DNA of 64,000 nt. Origin: Chloroflexi bacterium HGW-Chloroflexi-2. Lineage in GTDB: Bacteria; Chloroflexota; Anaerolineae; Anaerolineales; Anaerolineaceae. The notes below the pieces were generated by a model that was not told the origin of the DNA, did no database searches, and saw nothing but the letters and a program-made list of their open reading frames with translations. This document shows, one piece after another, positions 43,866 to 52,992 of the stretch. Position 1 is the stretch's first letter, and each line of letters begins with the position of its first letter. The stretch is from NCBI GenBank assembly GCA_002840735.1, contig PHBY01000005.1:174459-238458 (forward strand), given 5' to 3'. Made by a program: the position numbers and the translations under genes.

Positions 43866-45461
43866 TTAAGCTTTTCTTCTGCTTATTTTGCTCATGAAAT
43901 ATCTTACCAGAACAGTAAAATCTTCAACACGAAAAACCAACAAAGATATAGCAAAAATTCCAGCGCCGGCCAATGCACCAACCACAAGTGTTAGTCCATT
44001 CGACAAATTTGTGAAATCAACCAGCCACCAGATCGCGATTCCCATCAGTGCAACCGATACAAGAACCTTCCACAGCAACTCGAATATCTTTCTTCCTTCC
44101 AGTCCTTTTAATCGCTTACGTAAAATGATCAATAAAACAATGCTTTCCAATCCGGTAGCAATACTATTCGCCAGCGCTAAACCACCAATCGCTAACCAGC
44201 CAATCCGCAAAAACACGGGTCCTAGAATCAGGCTGAGGATAATATTTATACTCATGGAAATGACACCAACAACAACCGGTGTGCGTGTATCCTTCATTGC
44301 ATAAAACGCCCGGCTGAGAATTTCAACCGCACTATGACCAACCAGCCCTACCGTATACCATAATAAAGCCCAGGCTACTAATTCAGTTGATTCTGTGGTA
44401 AATGTTGTTCCATTTTCATACAAAACCTTTATTAAAGGAAAGCGTAAGAGGATCATACCAACCGCTGCAGGAATGGAAAGCATAAAAACAGCTCTCAACG
44501 CTATGGAAAGGGAATTCCGCATTTCATCCAATTTACCCAGGGCTGCCTGTGCCGAGAAAGTGGGCAAGGATGCGGTGGCAATGGCCTGGGCGATCAACAT
44601 CAACGGCATCAACATCAACGCAAATCCATATGTCAGGCCGGTGACACTACCTTCCGAATAACGTGATGCCAGATTGGTATTCACCAAAAAATTGAGCTGA
44701 ACTACAGCCACGCCAGCCAGTCGCGGTAACATCAAAGTGCCAACCTGTCTGACAGATGAATTATCTAGCCCTAAAATTGGCCAATAATTCCCACCCAACC
44801 TGATTAATTTTGGTAACTGCACCAACAAATGTAAACTCGCTCCCAGAACAACACCCCAGGCTAAACCAAAAATACCCATGCTGGGGGTTAAAAATACAAC
44901 TCCAAAAATCATTCCCAGTGAATACATGGATGGTGCCAGGGCTGGGAACAGAAAACTCTGATGAGCGTTTAATATGCCCATCATCAGACCTGAAATGCTG
45001 AATATCACCGTTGAAGGCAATATGATCCTGAGTAATTGGACGGTCAATTGAAACTTTTCAGGATCAGCCGCAAACCCTGGCGCCAGGATGTAACGCACAA
45101 CCTGCGGAGCAAATATGGCTGCTAAAATGGCTAAGGCGCTGATAATCAGCAAGACCAAATTGATAATTGATGATGCTAATTTCCATGCATTTTCTTTTTG
45201 TTTAAGTACTAAGAATGTTGAAAATGTAGGAATGAATGCAGACGCCAATGCCCCACCGGCTACCAGATTGAATAACACCTCGGAGACCCGATTGGCTGCC
45301 CAAAAAGCCTCATTTTCCATCCCGGTTCCAAAAGCACGTAGGATCACCACCCCTTTAGCCAGATTGATCACACTGCTTAACACATATGCGATCATTACAG
45401 TTCCAGCAGCCATAGCAATTTGCCGATTTGCTGATAGAGAAGGGGGATTGGGGGATTCCAT
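43866..45461 (-). CDS. murJ: Lipid II flippase MurJ
   Basis: A protein of about 531 residues with 13-14 TM segments and the MurJ/MviN layout: FGTGMENEAFWAANRVSEVLFNLVAGGALASAFIPTFS near the start and PRLAGVAVVQLNFLVNTNLASRYSEGSVTGLTYG in the middle. It moves lipid II (or another lipid-linked saccharide) across the membrane. The frame extends to 45527, but homology begins at the ATG 45461. There is no ribosome binding site there; instead TATAAT sits nine bases before the ATG, so the mRNA may be leaderless. Confidence 0.93.
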   Translation of the reverse strand: MESPNPPSLSANRQIAMAAGTVMIAYVLSSVINLAKGVVILRAFGTGMENEAFWAANRVSEVLFNLVAGGALASAFIPTFSTFLVLKQKENAWKLASSIINLVLLIISALAILAAIFAPQVVRYILAPGFAADPEKFQLTVQLLRIILPSTVIFSISGLMMGILNAHQSFLFPALAPSMYSLGMIFGVVFLTPSMGIFGLAWGVVLGASLHLLVQLPKLIRLGGNYWPILGLDNSSVRQVGTLMLPRLAGVAVVQLNFLVNTNLASRYSEGSVTGLTYGFALMLMPLMLIAQAIATASLPTFSAQAALGKLDEMRNSLSIALRAVFMLSIPAAVGMILLRFPLIKVLYENGTTFTTESTELVAWALLWYTVGLVGHSAVEILSRAFYAMKDTRTPVVVGVISMSINIILSLILGPVFLRIGWLAIGGLALANSIATGLESIVLLIILRKRLKGLEGRKIFELLWKVLVSVALMGIAIWWLVDFTNLSNGLTLVVGALAGAGIFAISLLVFRVEDFTVLVRYFMSKISRRKA

Positions 45462-45515
45462 CAACGAGATTATAGCCCATTTCTCCGATAAATATATTTT
45501 CCATTCGAACTTCAT

Positions 45516-45544
45516 TTGACAATTCACAATCCTACTGCTATATT
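45516..45544 (+). promoter_or_regulatory. Strong consensus promoter for the cold-shock gene
   Basis: TTGACA (45516-45521) and TATATT (45539-45544) are separated by exactly 17 bases, the best promoter match in the window. The predicted start near 45551 gives a leader of about 137 bases, a hallmark of regulated cold-shock mRNAs. It overlaps the divergent murJ upstream region. Confidence 0.8.
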
Positions 45545-45687
45545 ATTCTTTAGATAGAAGCACGTCGTTTTACAGAAGAAGTTTTAATGGATATCTGTCT
45601 GCGGAGCTATTATTCCAAAAGCAATATTCCCACTTCAGACAAAAACACTAAGCTTCCCCAATCAATAGTTTTTTTAGGAGGATTTTC

Positions 45688-45897
45688 ATGTCTGAACGTA
45701 TTCAAGGAACCGTCAAATGGTTCAACGAGACTAAGGGTTTTGGTTTCATCGCCCGTGAGAACGGCCCCGATGTCTTTGTCCACTATTCTGCCATTCAAAC
45801 AACCGGTTTTCGCAAACTGGTTGAAGGACAACAAGTTGAATTCAACATTGAAGATGGTCCAAAAGGCCCGCAGGCTACACAGGTAACACTCGTATAA
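45688..45897 (+). CDS. Cold-shock domain protein (CspA family)
   Basis: This 69-residue single cold-shock domain has RNP1 (KGFGFIA) and RNP2 (DVFVHYSAI), with the usual start [14 protein letters not shown]. It binds single-stranded RNA and DNA and acts as an RNA chaperone. TAGGAGG precedes the ATG. It has a strong promoter, a long untranslated leader and its own terminator, so it is an independent unit. Confidence 0.97.
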   Translation: MSERIQGTVKWFNETKGFGFIARENGPDVFVHYSAIQTTGFRKLVEGQQVEFNIEDGPKGPQATQVTLV

Positions 45898-45920
45898 ATA
45901 ACCTAGGCCAAAAACAAAAA

Positions 45921-45950
45921 GACCTCTGCCCAAAAAGCAGGGGTTTTTTC
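45921..45950 (+). terminator. Terminator after the cold-shock gene
   Basis: CCTCTGC pairs with GCAGGGG (one G-U pair) around a seven-base loop and is followed by TTTTTT. Confidence 0.88.
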
Positions 45951-45970
45951 ATACTACCAATTGCAGTCAT

Positions 45971-45999
45971 TTGCACTTCCATATCAGAACAGCTATACT
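45971..45999 (+). promoter_or_regulatory. Promoter for the rhomboid gene cluster
   Basis: TTGCAC (45971-45976) and TATACT (45994-45999) are 17 bases apart. The predicted start near 46006 leaves a short leader of about 16 bases that includes AGGAG. Confidence 0.6.
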
Positions 46000-46021
46000 G
46001 GTATGAGGAGAAATTTGATCG

Positions 46022-46705
46022 ATGATACCTTTACGAGATACTGCTCAATCCCGTACATTCCCATTGGTTACCTGGATAATCATCATCATCAATACATTTG
46101 TTTTTCTTTATGAGATAAGACTACCAGCCATTGATCTGGCAAATTTTATTGATGAGTTTGGATTAATCCCTTCAAGATTGGATCTTTTCTCACCTCCAAC
46201 CTGGACTCCGCTTGTCACTCATATGTTTTTACATGGTGGTTGGCTCCATTTTCTCAGTAATATGTGGATTTTATTTATTTTTGGAGATAATGTTGAAGAT
46301 CGCATCGGCAGCACCAAATTCATACTTTTTTACTTAATTGGAGGAGCAAGTGCTGGTATTGTGCAATCGATTTTTGGTTCCGCAGATATTCCTTCTGTCG
46401 GTGCCAGTGGCGCAATCGCTGCGGTTTTAGGCGCTTATTTTTTATTCTTTCCCACAGCCAGGGTTCTGACTCTAATCCCGGTTTTTATTTTTCCCTGGTT
46501 TGTCAGAATTCCTGCTCTCGTTTATCTTGGCTTATGGTTTTTCACCCAATTGTGGTCAGGGTTAATTTCGATGACAGGGGCTGATGGCGTTGCTATGGGG
46601 GGTGTTGCCTGGTGGGCACACATCGGTGGTTTTCTGGTCGGTTTGTTTATGGCAATCCCAACAGTCTTATCATCCAGAAAAAAGACCACAAGCTTTGGAT
46701 ACTAG
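46022..46705 (+). CDS. Rhomboid-family intramembrane serine protease
   Basis: This 227-residue protein has about six TM segments and the catalytic dyad: Ser in SVGASGAIAAVLGAYF (near residue 128) and His in WWAHIGGFLVGLF (near 205). The conserved L1-loop region WLHFLSNMWILFIFGDNVEDRIG is present. Rhomboids cut single-pass proteins within or near the membrane. The start is an ATG with AGGAG eleven bases upstream. Directly downstream are three single-pass membrane proteins, which are possible substrates or partners. Confidence 0.94.
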   Translation: MIPLRDTAQSRTFPLVTWIIIIINTFVFLYEIRLPAIDLANFIDEFGLIPSRLDLFSPPTWTPLVTHMFLHGGWLHFLSNMWILFIFGDNVEDRIGSTKFILFYLIGGASAGIVQSIFGSADIPSVGASGAIAAVLGAYFLFFPTARVLTLIPVFIFPWFVRIPALVYLGLWFFTQLWSGLISMTGADGVAMGGVAWWAHIGGFLVGLFMAIPTVLSSRKKTTSFGY

Positions 46706-46744
46706 TTAAATTGAATCTGTTCTTATTCAAAATGAAAGGAAAAA

Positions 46745-47869
46745 ATGATGAACAATTTGGTAAAAATAAATATTAATACCGCAACGCTAGACGAATTGAT
46801 GACCATTCAAGGTATTGGTCCTGCTTTGGCACAAAGAATTATTGATAATCGTCCATTTTCAGATTTAGATGATCTACGGCGCGTTTCAGGAATTGGTGCA
46901 AATTCACTCGAACAAATAAAAGCAAACCTAACCTTCCAGTCCACTCAACTACCACCCGATTTCCAATCCTTCGTTGATTCAATTCGGGATGAAACCAAAT
47001 CTGAATCCATCGATGTTAAACAAACCTTTGATGATGAAATGGACGATTTTGAACAAGGACCTGTAGAAGAAAATCAAGATGAAATCTCCAGGTTGGAAAA
47101 AGTAATTGATGAATCATCTGTAGAAATTGAGAATGATGATGATTTAGTTGCAACAGGAAGGTCGGAACAAGCGATTATTGAAGCAGAAGTTGAAATTTTT
47201 GAAGAGCAACCAGAAGAAGAGGTGGAAACAGTGAATAAATCCCATTTTGAAGAAGTAGATATCGAAATTAGCGAAGATCAAGCGGAACAGAAGCATAGCA
47301 CTGAGACGATACCACCAACCAAAACAATAGAAAGTGAAGCTTCGGTTGTTTCTGAAAAAGAAGTCTCGCATGGAATTAAAACGGAAAAACAACTTGAAAA
47401 AAATCCATCCGACGAACTGATCACCCGATCTCAATTAATATGGAGCCTTTTAGGTACTGCAATTTTCTCAATTCTTCTTACCATTCTTATCACCCTTGGT
47501 ATTCTTTCAGCCACGAATGGTGGTTTACGATATGCGACAGTTACAGAAGCAAATCGGTTAGAAAATCAAATCACACTACTGAATGATCTCACAACTACGA
47601 TGCAAACGGATATTCAAGGCATCAGAACCAGGTTGAATGCTTTGGAGACAGTTGCAGGTAGAGTAAGTGTTCTCGAAGATCGCACCGATACAATGGAAGA
47701 GGACATCGGTATTATTCAAACATCCATAAAACAAATTTCTGAAACATTGACAACTGTTCAGGATGAAATTTTAGCTTTACAGGAATCAGCTAAAAAATCG
47801 GAAGATTTCCGATCTGGATTATTACAGCTCTTGCTTGATATAGAAGGACAAGCAGAAGAAGGGAAATAA
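46745..47869 (+). CDS. Helix-hairpin-helix (ComEA-like) protein with TM segment and coiled coil
   Basis: This 374-residue protein begins with a HhH domain (residues 5-60: ININTATLDELMTIQGIGPALAQRIIDNR, then FSDLDDLRRVSGIG), related to ComEA-type DNA-binding repeats. A long acidic low-complexity region follows (about 75-225, rich in Glu and Asp), then a TM segment at about 232-255 and an extracytoplasmic coiled coil (260-360). The HhH domain is on the cytoplasmic side if the TM is type II, which differs from secreted ComEA. AAAGGA precedes the double ATG. It follows the rhomboid gene by 39 bases and precedes the next gene by six. Confidence 0.85.
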   Translation: MMNNLVKININTATLDELMTIQGIGPALAQRIIDNRPFSDLDDLRRVSGIGANSLEQIKANLTFQSTQLPPDFQSFVDSIRDETKSESIDVKQTFDDEMDDFEQGPVEENQDEISRLEKVIDESSVEIENDDDLVATGRSEQAIIEAEVEIFEEQPEEEVETVNKSHFEEVDIEISEDQAEQKHSTETIPPTKTIESEASVVSEKEVSHGIKTEKQLEKNPSDELITRSQLIWSLLGTAIFSILLTILITLGILSATNGGLRYATVTEANRLENQITLLNDLTTTMQTDIQGIRTRLNALETVAGRVSVLEDRTDTMEEDIGIIQTSIKQISETLTTVQDEILALQESAKKSEDFRSGLLQLLLDIEGQAEEGK

Positions 47870-47875
47870 AGGAAA

Positions 47876-48703
47876 ATGACAGAACAAAACACAAAACCCT
47901 CATTCTTTGTACGCTTTCTCAAGGTGATTTTACGATTGATATTGACTCTCCTGTTTGGCATTATACTCGGGGCAGCTTTGTATTTTGGTTTTCAATTTGT
48001 TTACCAGGAACTTGTCATCCCCACGCAGCAAAATGCAACCGATCTACAAAACCTCAATACACATATTGATCAGCAATGGGATCTTTTGCAGAATAAGAAT
48101 AAAGAAATTGAAGAACGTTTATCGAAAATGGAATCTGACCAGAAAAACACAACTGACCACATTTCAGAATTGGTCGCAGATTTTGAGCAAATCTCAGCCG
48201 ATCTTGATGCTTACCAGATACAACAGGAAGATCTGGCTAATCAAATTCAAAAGATTGATCAATCAATTGTCGATTTAATCGATCAAAACAAGGATCTTAC
48301 TGCCCAGAACGAAGATATAATTGCTTTAGTAGAAGATCTGGAAGTTGAAAAGAAACTTCAACCAGTCTATCAGGATTTGCAACTTTTCAAAATAATGTTA
48401 CAGGTCAACCGCAGCCGTTTATTCCTCATGCAGGATAATTATGGTCTGGCAAAACAGGAATTAGAATTGGCAAATAAATTATTGAATTCTCTTTTGCTCT
48501 CAGCTACAGAACTGCAGGAAAACGAGATTTTAATTTGGGATGCACGCCTGAATCTGGCAATAAGTCATTTACCAGATAATCCCATATTAGCTAATGATGA
48601 TCTTGAAATTCTCTGGTCAATGATGGCAAATGGATTTTCAAATCCAGATGATATTGAAGAACTCGATATCATTAAGGAAAATGACTCAACTTCTCAACCC
48701 TAA
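47876..48703 (+). CDS. Single-pass membrane protein with long coiled coil
   Basis: This 275-residue protein has an N-terminal TM (residues 14-42, VILRLILTLLFGIILGAALYFGF), then a coiled coil at about 48-165 rich in Gln, Asp and Ile/Leu heptads (NLNTHIDQQWDLLQNKNKEIE), then a helical C-terminal domain (about 170-245: LFLMQDNYGLAKQELELANKLL). That domain has the same layout as the C-terminus of the next gene (ALLNEDLLSARQAIILAREQFE), so the two are likely paralogues. I know no function. AAAGGA precedes the ATG, six bases after the HhH gene. Confidence 0.8.
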   Translation: MTEQNTKPSFFVRFLKVILRLILTLLFGIILGAALYFGFQFVYQELVIPTQQNATDLQNLNTHIDQQWDLLQNKNKEIEERLSKMESDQKNTTDHISELVADFEQISADLDAYQIQQEDLANQIQKIDQSIVDLIDQNKDLTAQNEDIIALVEDLEVEKKLQPVYQDLQLFKIMLQVNRSRLFLMQDNYGLAKQELELANKLLNSLLLSATELQENEILIWDARLNLAISHLPDNPILANDDLEILWSMMANGFSNPDDIEELDIIKENDSTSQP

Positions 48704-48748
48704 GCCACTGATGCTGTAACTGCAACCCCAAACCCATAAGGAGGTTAT

Positions 48749-49507
48749 ATGGATAATGACGAGCTAATTAATAAGAATGACGAAGAAAAATTAGAGCCTG
48801 AACAGGATCAAATTGACGAACCCTCTCAGGACGCTATACAGGAACATTTAGAAGAATCTGAAAATGAAATTGAGCAGCCTATGGATTCCACTACAGAGGA
48901 ACCATCAGATCTTCACATACCGCCTGTGATCAAAGAAGAACCTGAGGAGAAGAAAATGCCAGATTGGCTTCGAAAAGGATTAATTTTCACTGGGGCAGGT
49001 ATATTGTTGCTACTTATTGGGTATCTGATATCCTTCTTCATAACCACAGTTCCTTCACAGAAAGCATATCAAACAGTTCTACAAGAATTGAATAATAAAG
49101 AAAACGAACTGAACAATTTACATGCTCAATTTGACCAGGTAAGTAACGATTTACAGGATACGCAGAACAATCTGGATCGAATACAACAGGACTATCAAAC
49201 ACTTGAGAATAACCACCAACAATTAATTGCCAATAGCGAATTTAATCAAACGTTGATTGACATGAAATATGAAATTGGACTGGCCAGGTTTGCTTTATTG
49301 AACGAAGACCTGCTCAGTGCTCGGCAAGCTATCATTCTTGCCCGAGAACAATTTGAAAAAATCCGAATTTTACTGGATGCAGATATCTCCTCAGGAATTC
49401 AGGATCGCTTGGAGGATATTCAAAGAATAGTGAGGACTGATCCAGAAAAAGCGCTGGACGAACTACGTACCCTGAGTGAAAATCTGGAAAGAATTCCACT
49501 AAAATAG
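48749..49507 (+). CDS. Single-pass membrane protein with acidic N-terminus and coiled coil
   Basis: This 252-residue protein has a very acidic cytoplasmic N-terminus (residues 1-70), a TM at about 73-96, a coiled coil (about 98-165) and a helical C-terminal domain similar in pattern to the previous protein. The layout of acidic tail, TM and coiled coil also repeats that of the HhH protein two genes upstream. A strong AAGGAGG site precedes the ATG. A terminator 18 bases downstream ends the unit. Function unknown. Confidence 0.8.
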   Translation: MDNDELINKNDEEKLEPEQDQIDEPSQDAIQEHLEESENEIEQPMDSTTEEPSDLHIPPVIKEEPEEKKMPDWLRKGLIFTGAGILLLLIGYLISFFITTVPSQKAYQTVLQELNNKENELNNLHAQFDQVSNDLQDTQNNLDRIQQDYQTLENNHQQLIANSEFNQTLIDMKYEIGLARFALLNEDLLSARQAIILAREQFEKIRILLDADISSGIQDRLEDIQRIVRTDPEKALDELRTLSENLERIPLK

Positions 49508-49524
49508 ATTGTTAAACTAATCGA

Positions 49525-49557
49525 AAAACGGCTGGGCATGTTTACACAGCCGTTTTT
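49525..49557 (+). terminator. Terminator of the rhomboid/coiled-coil unit
   Basis: AAAACGGCTG pairs with CAGCCGTTTT (10 bp) around a twelve-base loop, followed by TTTTTG. Confidence 0.9.
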
Positions 49558-49569
49558 GTAACGTTTGAT

Positions 49570-50667
49570 TTAATATCTCAGAAAAGCACCGATGCTTCCT
49601 GCCTTTTCAAATTCAGGTTGATTATGAACCACATCCACCTCTCCACCATTTTTCAAGGTCAGGCTTACTGCTGTAGCAATCACATCTGAAATACTTTTTG
49701 CTTCAGAATTGCATTGTTTACAGACAATCTCGGATAAGGAAGTAATCGTGTTACATTGTGGACAACGAAAACCTTTAGCATGAAATCCATGTTGGATCAC
49801 AAGTGTCTGGATTCTACCTTCATTGACAGCTTTAAGCGTTGGTTCTAGGTCAACAATCGCCCCAGCTTGTTTGGAAGATTGGGTAATTAATTTTTCTATT
49901 AATAAATCTTCCCTTTCTTTTTCCGCTTTCTTTCCAATCTCAAGCGCCTTATTTAGAATCTCCTGGTGCGAAGCTAACATGGAACCAGGAAAAGTTCCTA
50001 CAATAAGGCTTTGCCACATTTTTGGTAAATAACTTCTATAAAGTGCTATGTTGTCGTCTGTGCCACTTAATAGAATCCTGCGGATGTGTTTTTCTTCAAA
50101 AAATTTTGTAGAGAAGTCAATCACTTCTCTCATGTTCCGCTCAATCGTCTCTTCCACACCTCGTGTCTGGGATGCGATACCACCACGCATACCCGTTACA
50201 CCACTGCCCCCCGTTTTCACCTGACGGACGGATGCCCCCAATACGCCTTCCTGTTCAACAAGCTGCCCCAAATGAAAATGGAATAAACGAGCACCCTGCT
50301 TATCAATCAACACCACACTGTAGCCACCATAGCTATCCAATAAGCCAGCTAATGGACGGACGTTGGGGCGTATTCCAATATGTATCAGATCTGGAACCGG
50401 GACAGCCAATGGAAATACTTTGAAAAAATGCTTACTCTGGTCAGAAAAAACTGCAACACTTCTACCAGCCCAATCATATTCGGTATCAAAATATTCTTCA
50501 ACTTGTTGTACATCAGCCGCCAATTCGACTGACTTTAACATATTTCGCAAACGTAATCGGTATGAATCCGCATTCCCCATGGTTGGATCCGTATTTATAT
50601 ATATGGTCAACATCGATTGCTGCGCCTGGTAATCAACCAATTCACGCAGGTCTTTTTCAGTAAACAT
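49570..50667 (-). CDS. Bacterial eRF1-like protein (VLRF1/baeRF family) with zinc ribbon
   Basis: This 365-residue protein has an N-terminal domain (1-115), an eRF1 middle-domain-like part (about 120-250) and a C-terminal L7Ae-like part (about 255-330) with a zinc ribbon (FRCPQCNTITSL, then IVCKQCNSEA). The loop GMRGGIASQTRGVEETIERNMREVIDF resembles the GGQ loop and following helix of release factors, with three residues inserted between GG and Q. Relatives act in ribosome rescue or peptidyl-tRNA release. It is the last gene of a unit with CbpA-like and HtrA-like genes. GGAGG precedes the ATG. Confidence 0.85.
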   Translation of the reverse strand: MFTEKDLRELVDYQAQQSMLTIYINTDPTMGNADSYRLRLRNMLKSVELAADVQQVEEYFDTEYDWAGRSVAVFSDQSKHFFKVFPLAVPVPDLIHIGIRPNVRPLAGLLDSYGGYSVVLIDKQGARLFHFHLGQLVEQEGVLGASVRQVKTGGSGVTGMRGGIASQTRGVEETIERNMREVIDFSTKFFEEKHIRRILLSGTDDNIALYRSYLPKMWQSLIVGTFPGSMLASHQEILNKALEIGKKAEKEREDLLIEKLITQSSKQAGAIVDLEPTLKAVNEGRIQTLVIQHGFHAKGFRCPQCNTITSLSEIVCKQCNSEAKSISDVIATAVSLTLKNGGEVDVVHNQPEFEKAGSIGAFLRY

Positions 50668-50700
50668 ATTACCTCCTATACTGATGTTAAAACCAAACCC

Positions 50701-51900
50701 TTACGGGCGTTTGTCTAAAACGACTGGGACCTCCATTTCTTCCCCCTGTCTTTTTATCGTAATAACAATTTCATCACCTGGGCTTTTATTTGCCATAATA
50801 TAACTCAAAAAATCTGAGAATAAACGCACAGGTCGATTGTCAACAGCAATAATTAAATCTCCACCGGCTAATAATCCACTGATACGGGTCACTGTTGATC
50901 CTCCGATCAAGCCAGCTTTTGATGCAGGGCTATTCTCAGTTACACTAATAATATACGCACCTGTCATCTCCTGAATACCTAAAACTTCTCTTTCCATGAG
51001 GGTCAGGTCTTCCTGACTGGTAATACCCACATAGGGATAATCATAAAATCCATCTTTGATCAAATAGGGAACCACCCTACCTACAATATTGCTGGAAATG
51101 GCAAAACCGATACCACTATTTGTTGGCTCCCCATTTTCATTTGTCTGTTCTGTGCGAATAGCTCGGTTGATACCCACAACCTCACCATTTAAATTTAGCA
51201 GAGGCCCACCAGAATTACCCGGGTTTATAGATGCATCGGTTTGAATAAGATCACCAGCAGAGAAAAAACCACCGGTTGAAGCCTGTCGAAAAGAAGAGAG
51301 CGTCCTGCTTTTTGCAGACACAATCCCTAGAGTCATGGTTCCAGATAAATTGAATGGGTTCCCGATAGCGATAACGGTTTGACCAATTCGAAGATCGTCC
51401 GAGTTACCAAGTGGGAGTGGAAATAGGAATTCTTCAGGCACATCAACTTTAATGACGGCCAGATCAGAGTCAATATCCCGTCCAATAACAGATCCACGGA
51501 TTTTGTACCCAGAAGGAAAATCCACTTCCAATTCTGTCGCATCTTCAACGACATGGTAATTGGTAATGATGTGTCCGTCTTTGTCAAAAACAAATCCTGA
51601 ACCCAGTCCTCCCCCGGTTACACTGAGTGTCTGAATAGAGACGACACCTGGGTTAACTCGCTCATACAGGCTTATTAACAAACCCTCGCGATCCATCAAA
51701 TCCAGAAAATTCGGATTATAAGTGACTGGATCAGAATTCTGTGGTTCCTGAAAGTCTGGAGCTTTGGTTGCTACCTGAACTATTTCTGGGGTTGGGTTTT
51801 GATCGGTAGAAATACTGAACGGAAAACTGGCAGAAAATGAACAGGACATAGTACTGAAGATAAATATGGTTACCAATAAAATTATCGCAAATTTTTTCAT
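50701..51900 (-). CDS. HtrA/DegP-type serine protease, lipoprotein
   Basis: This 399-residue protein has a lipoprotein signal (residues 1-20, STMSC), a linker, a trypsin-like domain (about 75-275) with the catalytic triad His (ITNYHVVED), Asp (DSDLAVIKVD) and Ser (NPGNSGGPLL), and one PDZ domain (about 300-395). It degrades misfolded envelope proteins. The single PDZ and lipid anchor are like membrane-bound HtrA of Gram-positive-type bacteria. GAGGTAGAG precedes the ATG. It lies 32 bases after the DnaJ-like gene and 33 bases before the eRF1-like gene, all on the minus strand. Confidence 0.94.
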   Translation of the reverse strand: MKKFAIILLVTIFIFSTMSCSFSASFPFSISTDQNPTPEIVQVATKAPDFQEPQNSDPVTYNPNFLDLMDREGLLISLYERVNPGVVSIQTLSVTGGGLGSGFVFDKDGHIITNYHVVEDATELEVDFPSGYKIRGSVIGRDIDSDLAVIKVDVPEEFLFPLPLGNSDDLRIGQTVIAIGNPFNLSGTMTLGIVSAKSRTLSSFRQASTGGFFSAGDLIQTDASINPGNSGGPLLNLNGEVVGINRAIRTEQTNENGEPTNSGIGFAISSNIVGRVVPYLIKDGFYDYPYVGITSQEDLTLMEREVLGIQEMTGAYIISVTENSPASKAGLIGGSTVTRISGLLAGGDLIIAVDNRPVRLFSDFLSYIMANKSPGDEIVITIKRQGEEMEVPVVLDKRP

Positions 51901-51932
51901 TTTCTCTACCTCACAATAGGAGATCCTATTTT

Positions 51933-52865
51933 CTATTTTCTCAAAGCACGCAATTGTTCAAAAAGCTTTCTCTCTTCAGGAGAGATCATTGTTGGCACTG
52001 ATATCTTTACTTTCGCATATAAATCACCAAATTGATTTGGTTTCTTTAATAAAGGCATTCCTCTTCCAGACAACCGAAACGTTTTTCCGGATTGGGTTTC
52101 TGGCGGAATACTCAAAAGCACATCTCCCTTAAGTGTAGCAACTTTTGCCTGCCCACCCAGTATGGCTGTATAAAGATCGACTGTTACTTCCGTATAAATA
52201 TCATCACCTTTCCGTTCAAATCGAGAGTCTTTATCGACTTCAACGACGAGATGAATATCCGAGCGGTTTGGACCAACTCCCGAAACACGCACCTTTGTAC
52301 CTGTTTTTGCACCAGGCGGGATTTTTACCTCAATTTTTTTGTTGTCAAATTGAAGAATTCGGATGGTTCCTTCGAAGGCTTCCAATAGTGAAATTCTGAC
52401 AGGTTGTTCTACAATTCTGGGTTTTTGAGGCGCAGATCTTCGAGAACCTGAGGTTCTCCCACTGCCAGGATAACCTTGCATGCCTGCAAATATTGCACTG
52501 AAAAAGTCGGAGAAACCACCACTTCCACCACCAAAAATGTCACTAAAATCACCGACATCCACACGGGTTCCACCTCTCGGAGATTGTGCAAACCAGTCAT
52601 CCCAATTGAAGTTATTCGCATTACCACCACGCTGTTGCCATTGTTGATATGACTCACCCAGCTGATCATATCTGGCTCGTTTTTTGGGATCGCTTAATAC
52701 TTCATTGGCTTCATTAATATCTTTGAATTTATCTTCAGCTTCCTTGTTCCCGGGGTTACGATCTGGATGATATTTCATGGCAAGCTTTCGATAAGCTTGC
52801 TTGATTTCATCCTCAGAAGCGTTTCGTTTGACACCCAGTGTTTTATAATAATCTTTATATTCCAT
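51933..52865 (-). CDS. cbpA: CbpA-type DnaJ co-chaperone
   Basis: This 310-residue protein has a J domain (1-70) with HPD ([10 protein letters not shown]), a Gly-rich region with many GG and F-G pairs (about 75-150), and two C-terminal substrate-binding domains (about 155-305: [14 protein letters not shown], then [22 protein letters not shown]). The Cys-rich zinc finger of DnaJ is absent, so it is a class B, CbpA-like protein. It stimulates DnaK ATPase and delivers clients. The start has AAGG only one base away, and CATAAT lies nearby, so translation initiation may be unusual. It is the first gene of the unit. Confidence 0.93.
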   Translation of the reverse strand: MEYKDYYKTLGVKRNASEDEIKQAYRKLAMKYHPDRNPGNKEAEDKFKDINEANEVLSDPKKRARYDQLGESYQQWQQRGGNANNFNWDDWFAQSPRGGTRVDVGDFSDIFGGGSGGFSDFFSAIFAGMQGYPGSGRTSGSRRSAPQKPRIVEQPVRISLLEAFEGTIRILQFDNKKIEVKIPPGAKTGTKVRVSGVGPNRSDIHLVVEVDKDSRFERKGDDIYTEVTVDLYTAILGGQAKVATLKGDVLLSIPPETQSGKTFRLSGRGMPLLKKPNQFGDLYAKVKISVPTMISPEERKLFEQLRALRK

Positions 52866-52992
52866 ACCTTCATATTATGCCGAACCATTTATTGTTGTCA
52901 AGTAAACAAGAAAACTCTTATACAAAACTTATATTTTAATTCCGATCCTAAATCACTATAAAAAAAGAAGAAATTCATGCTAAGATAATCCT

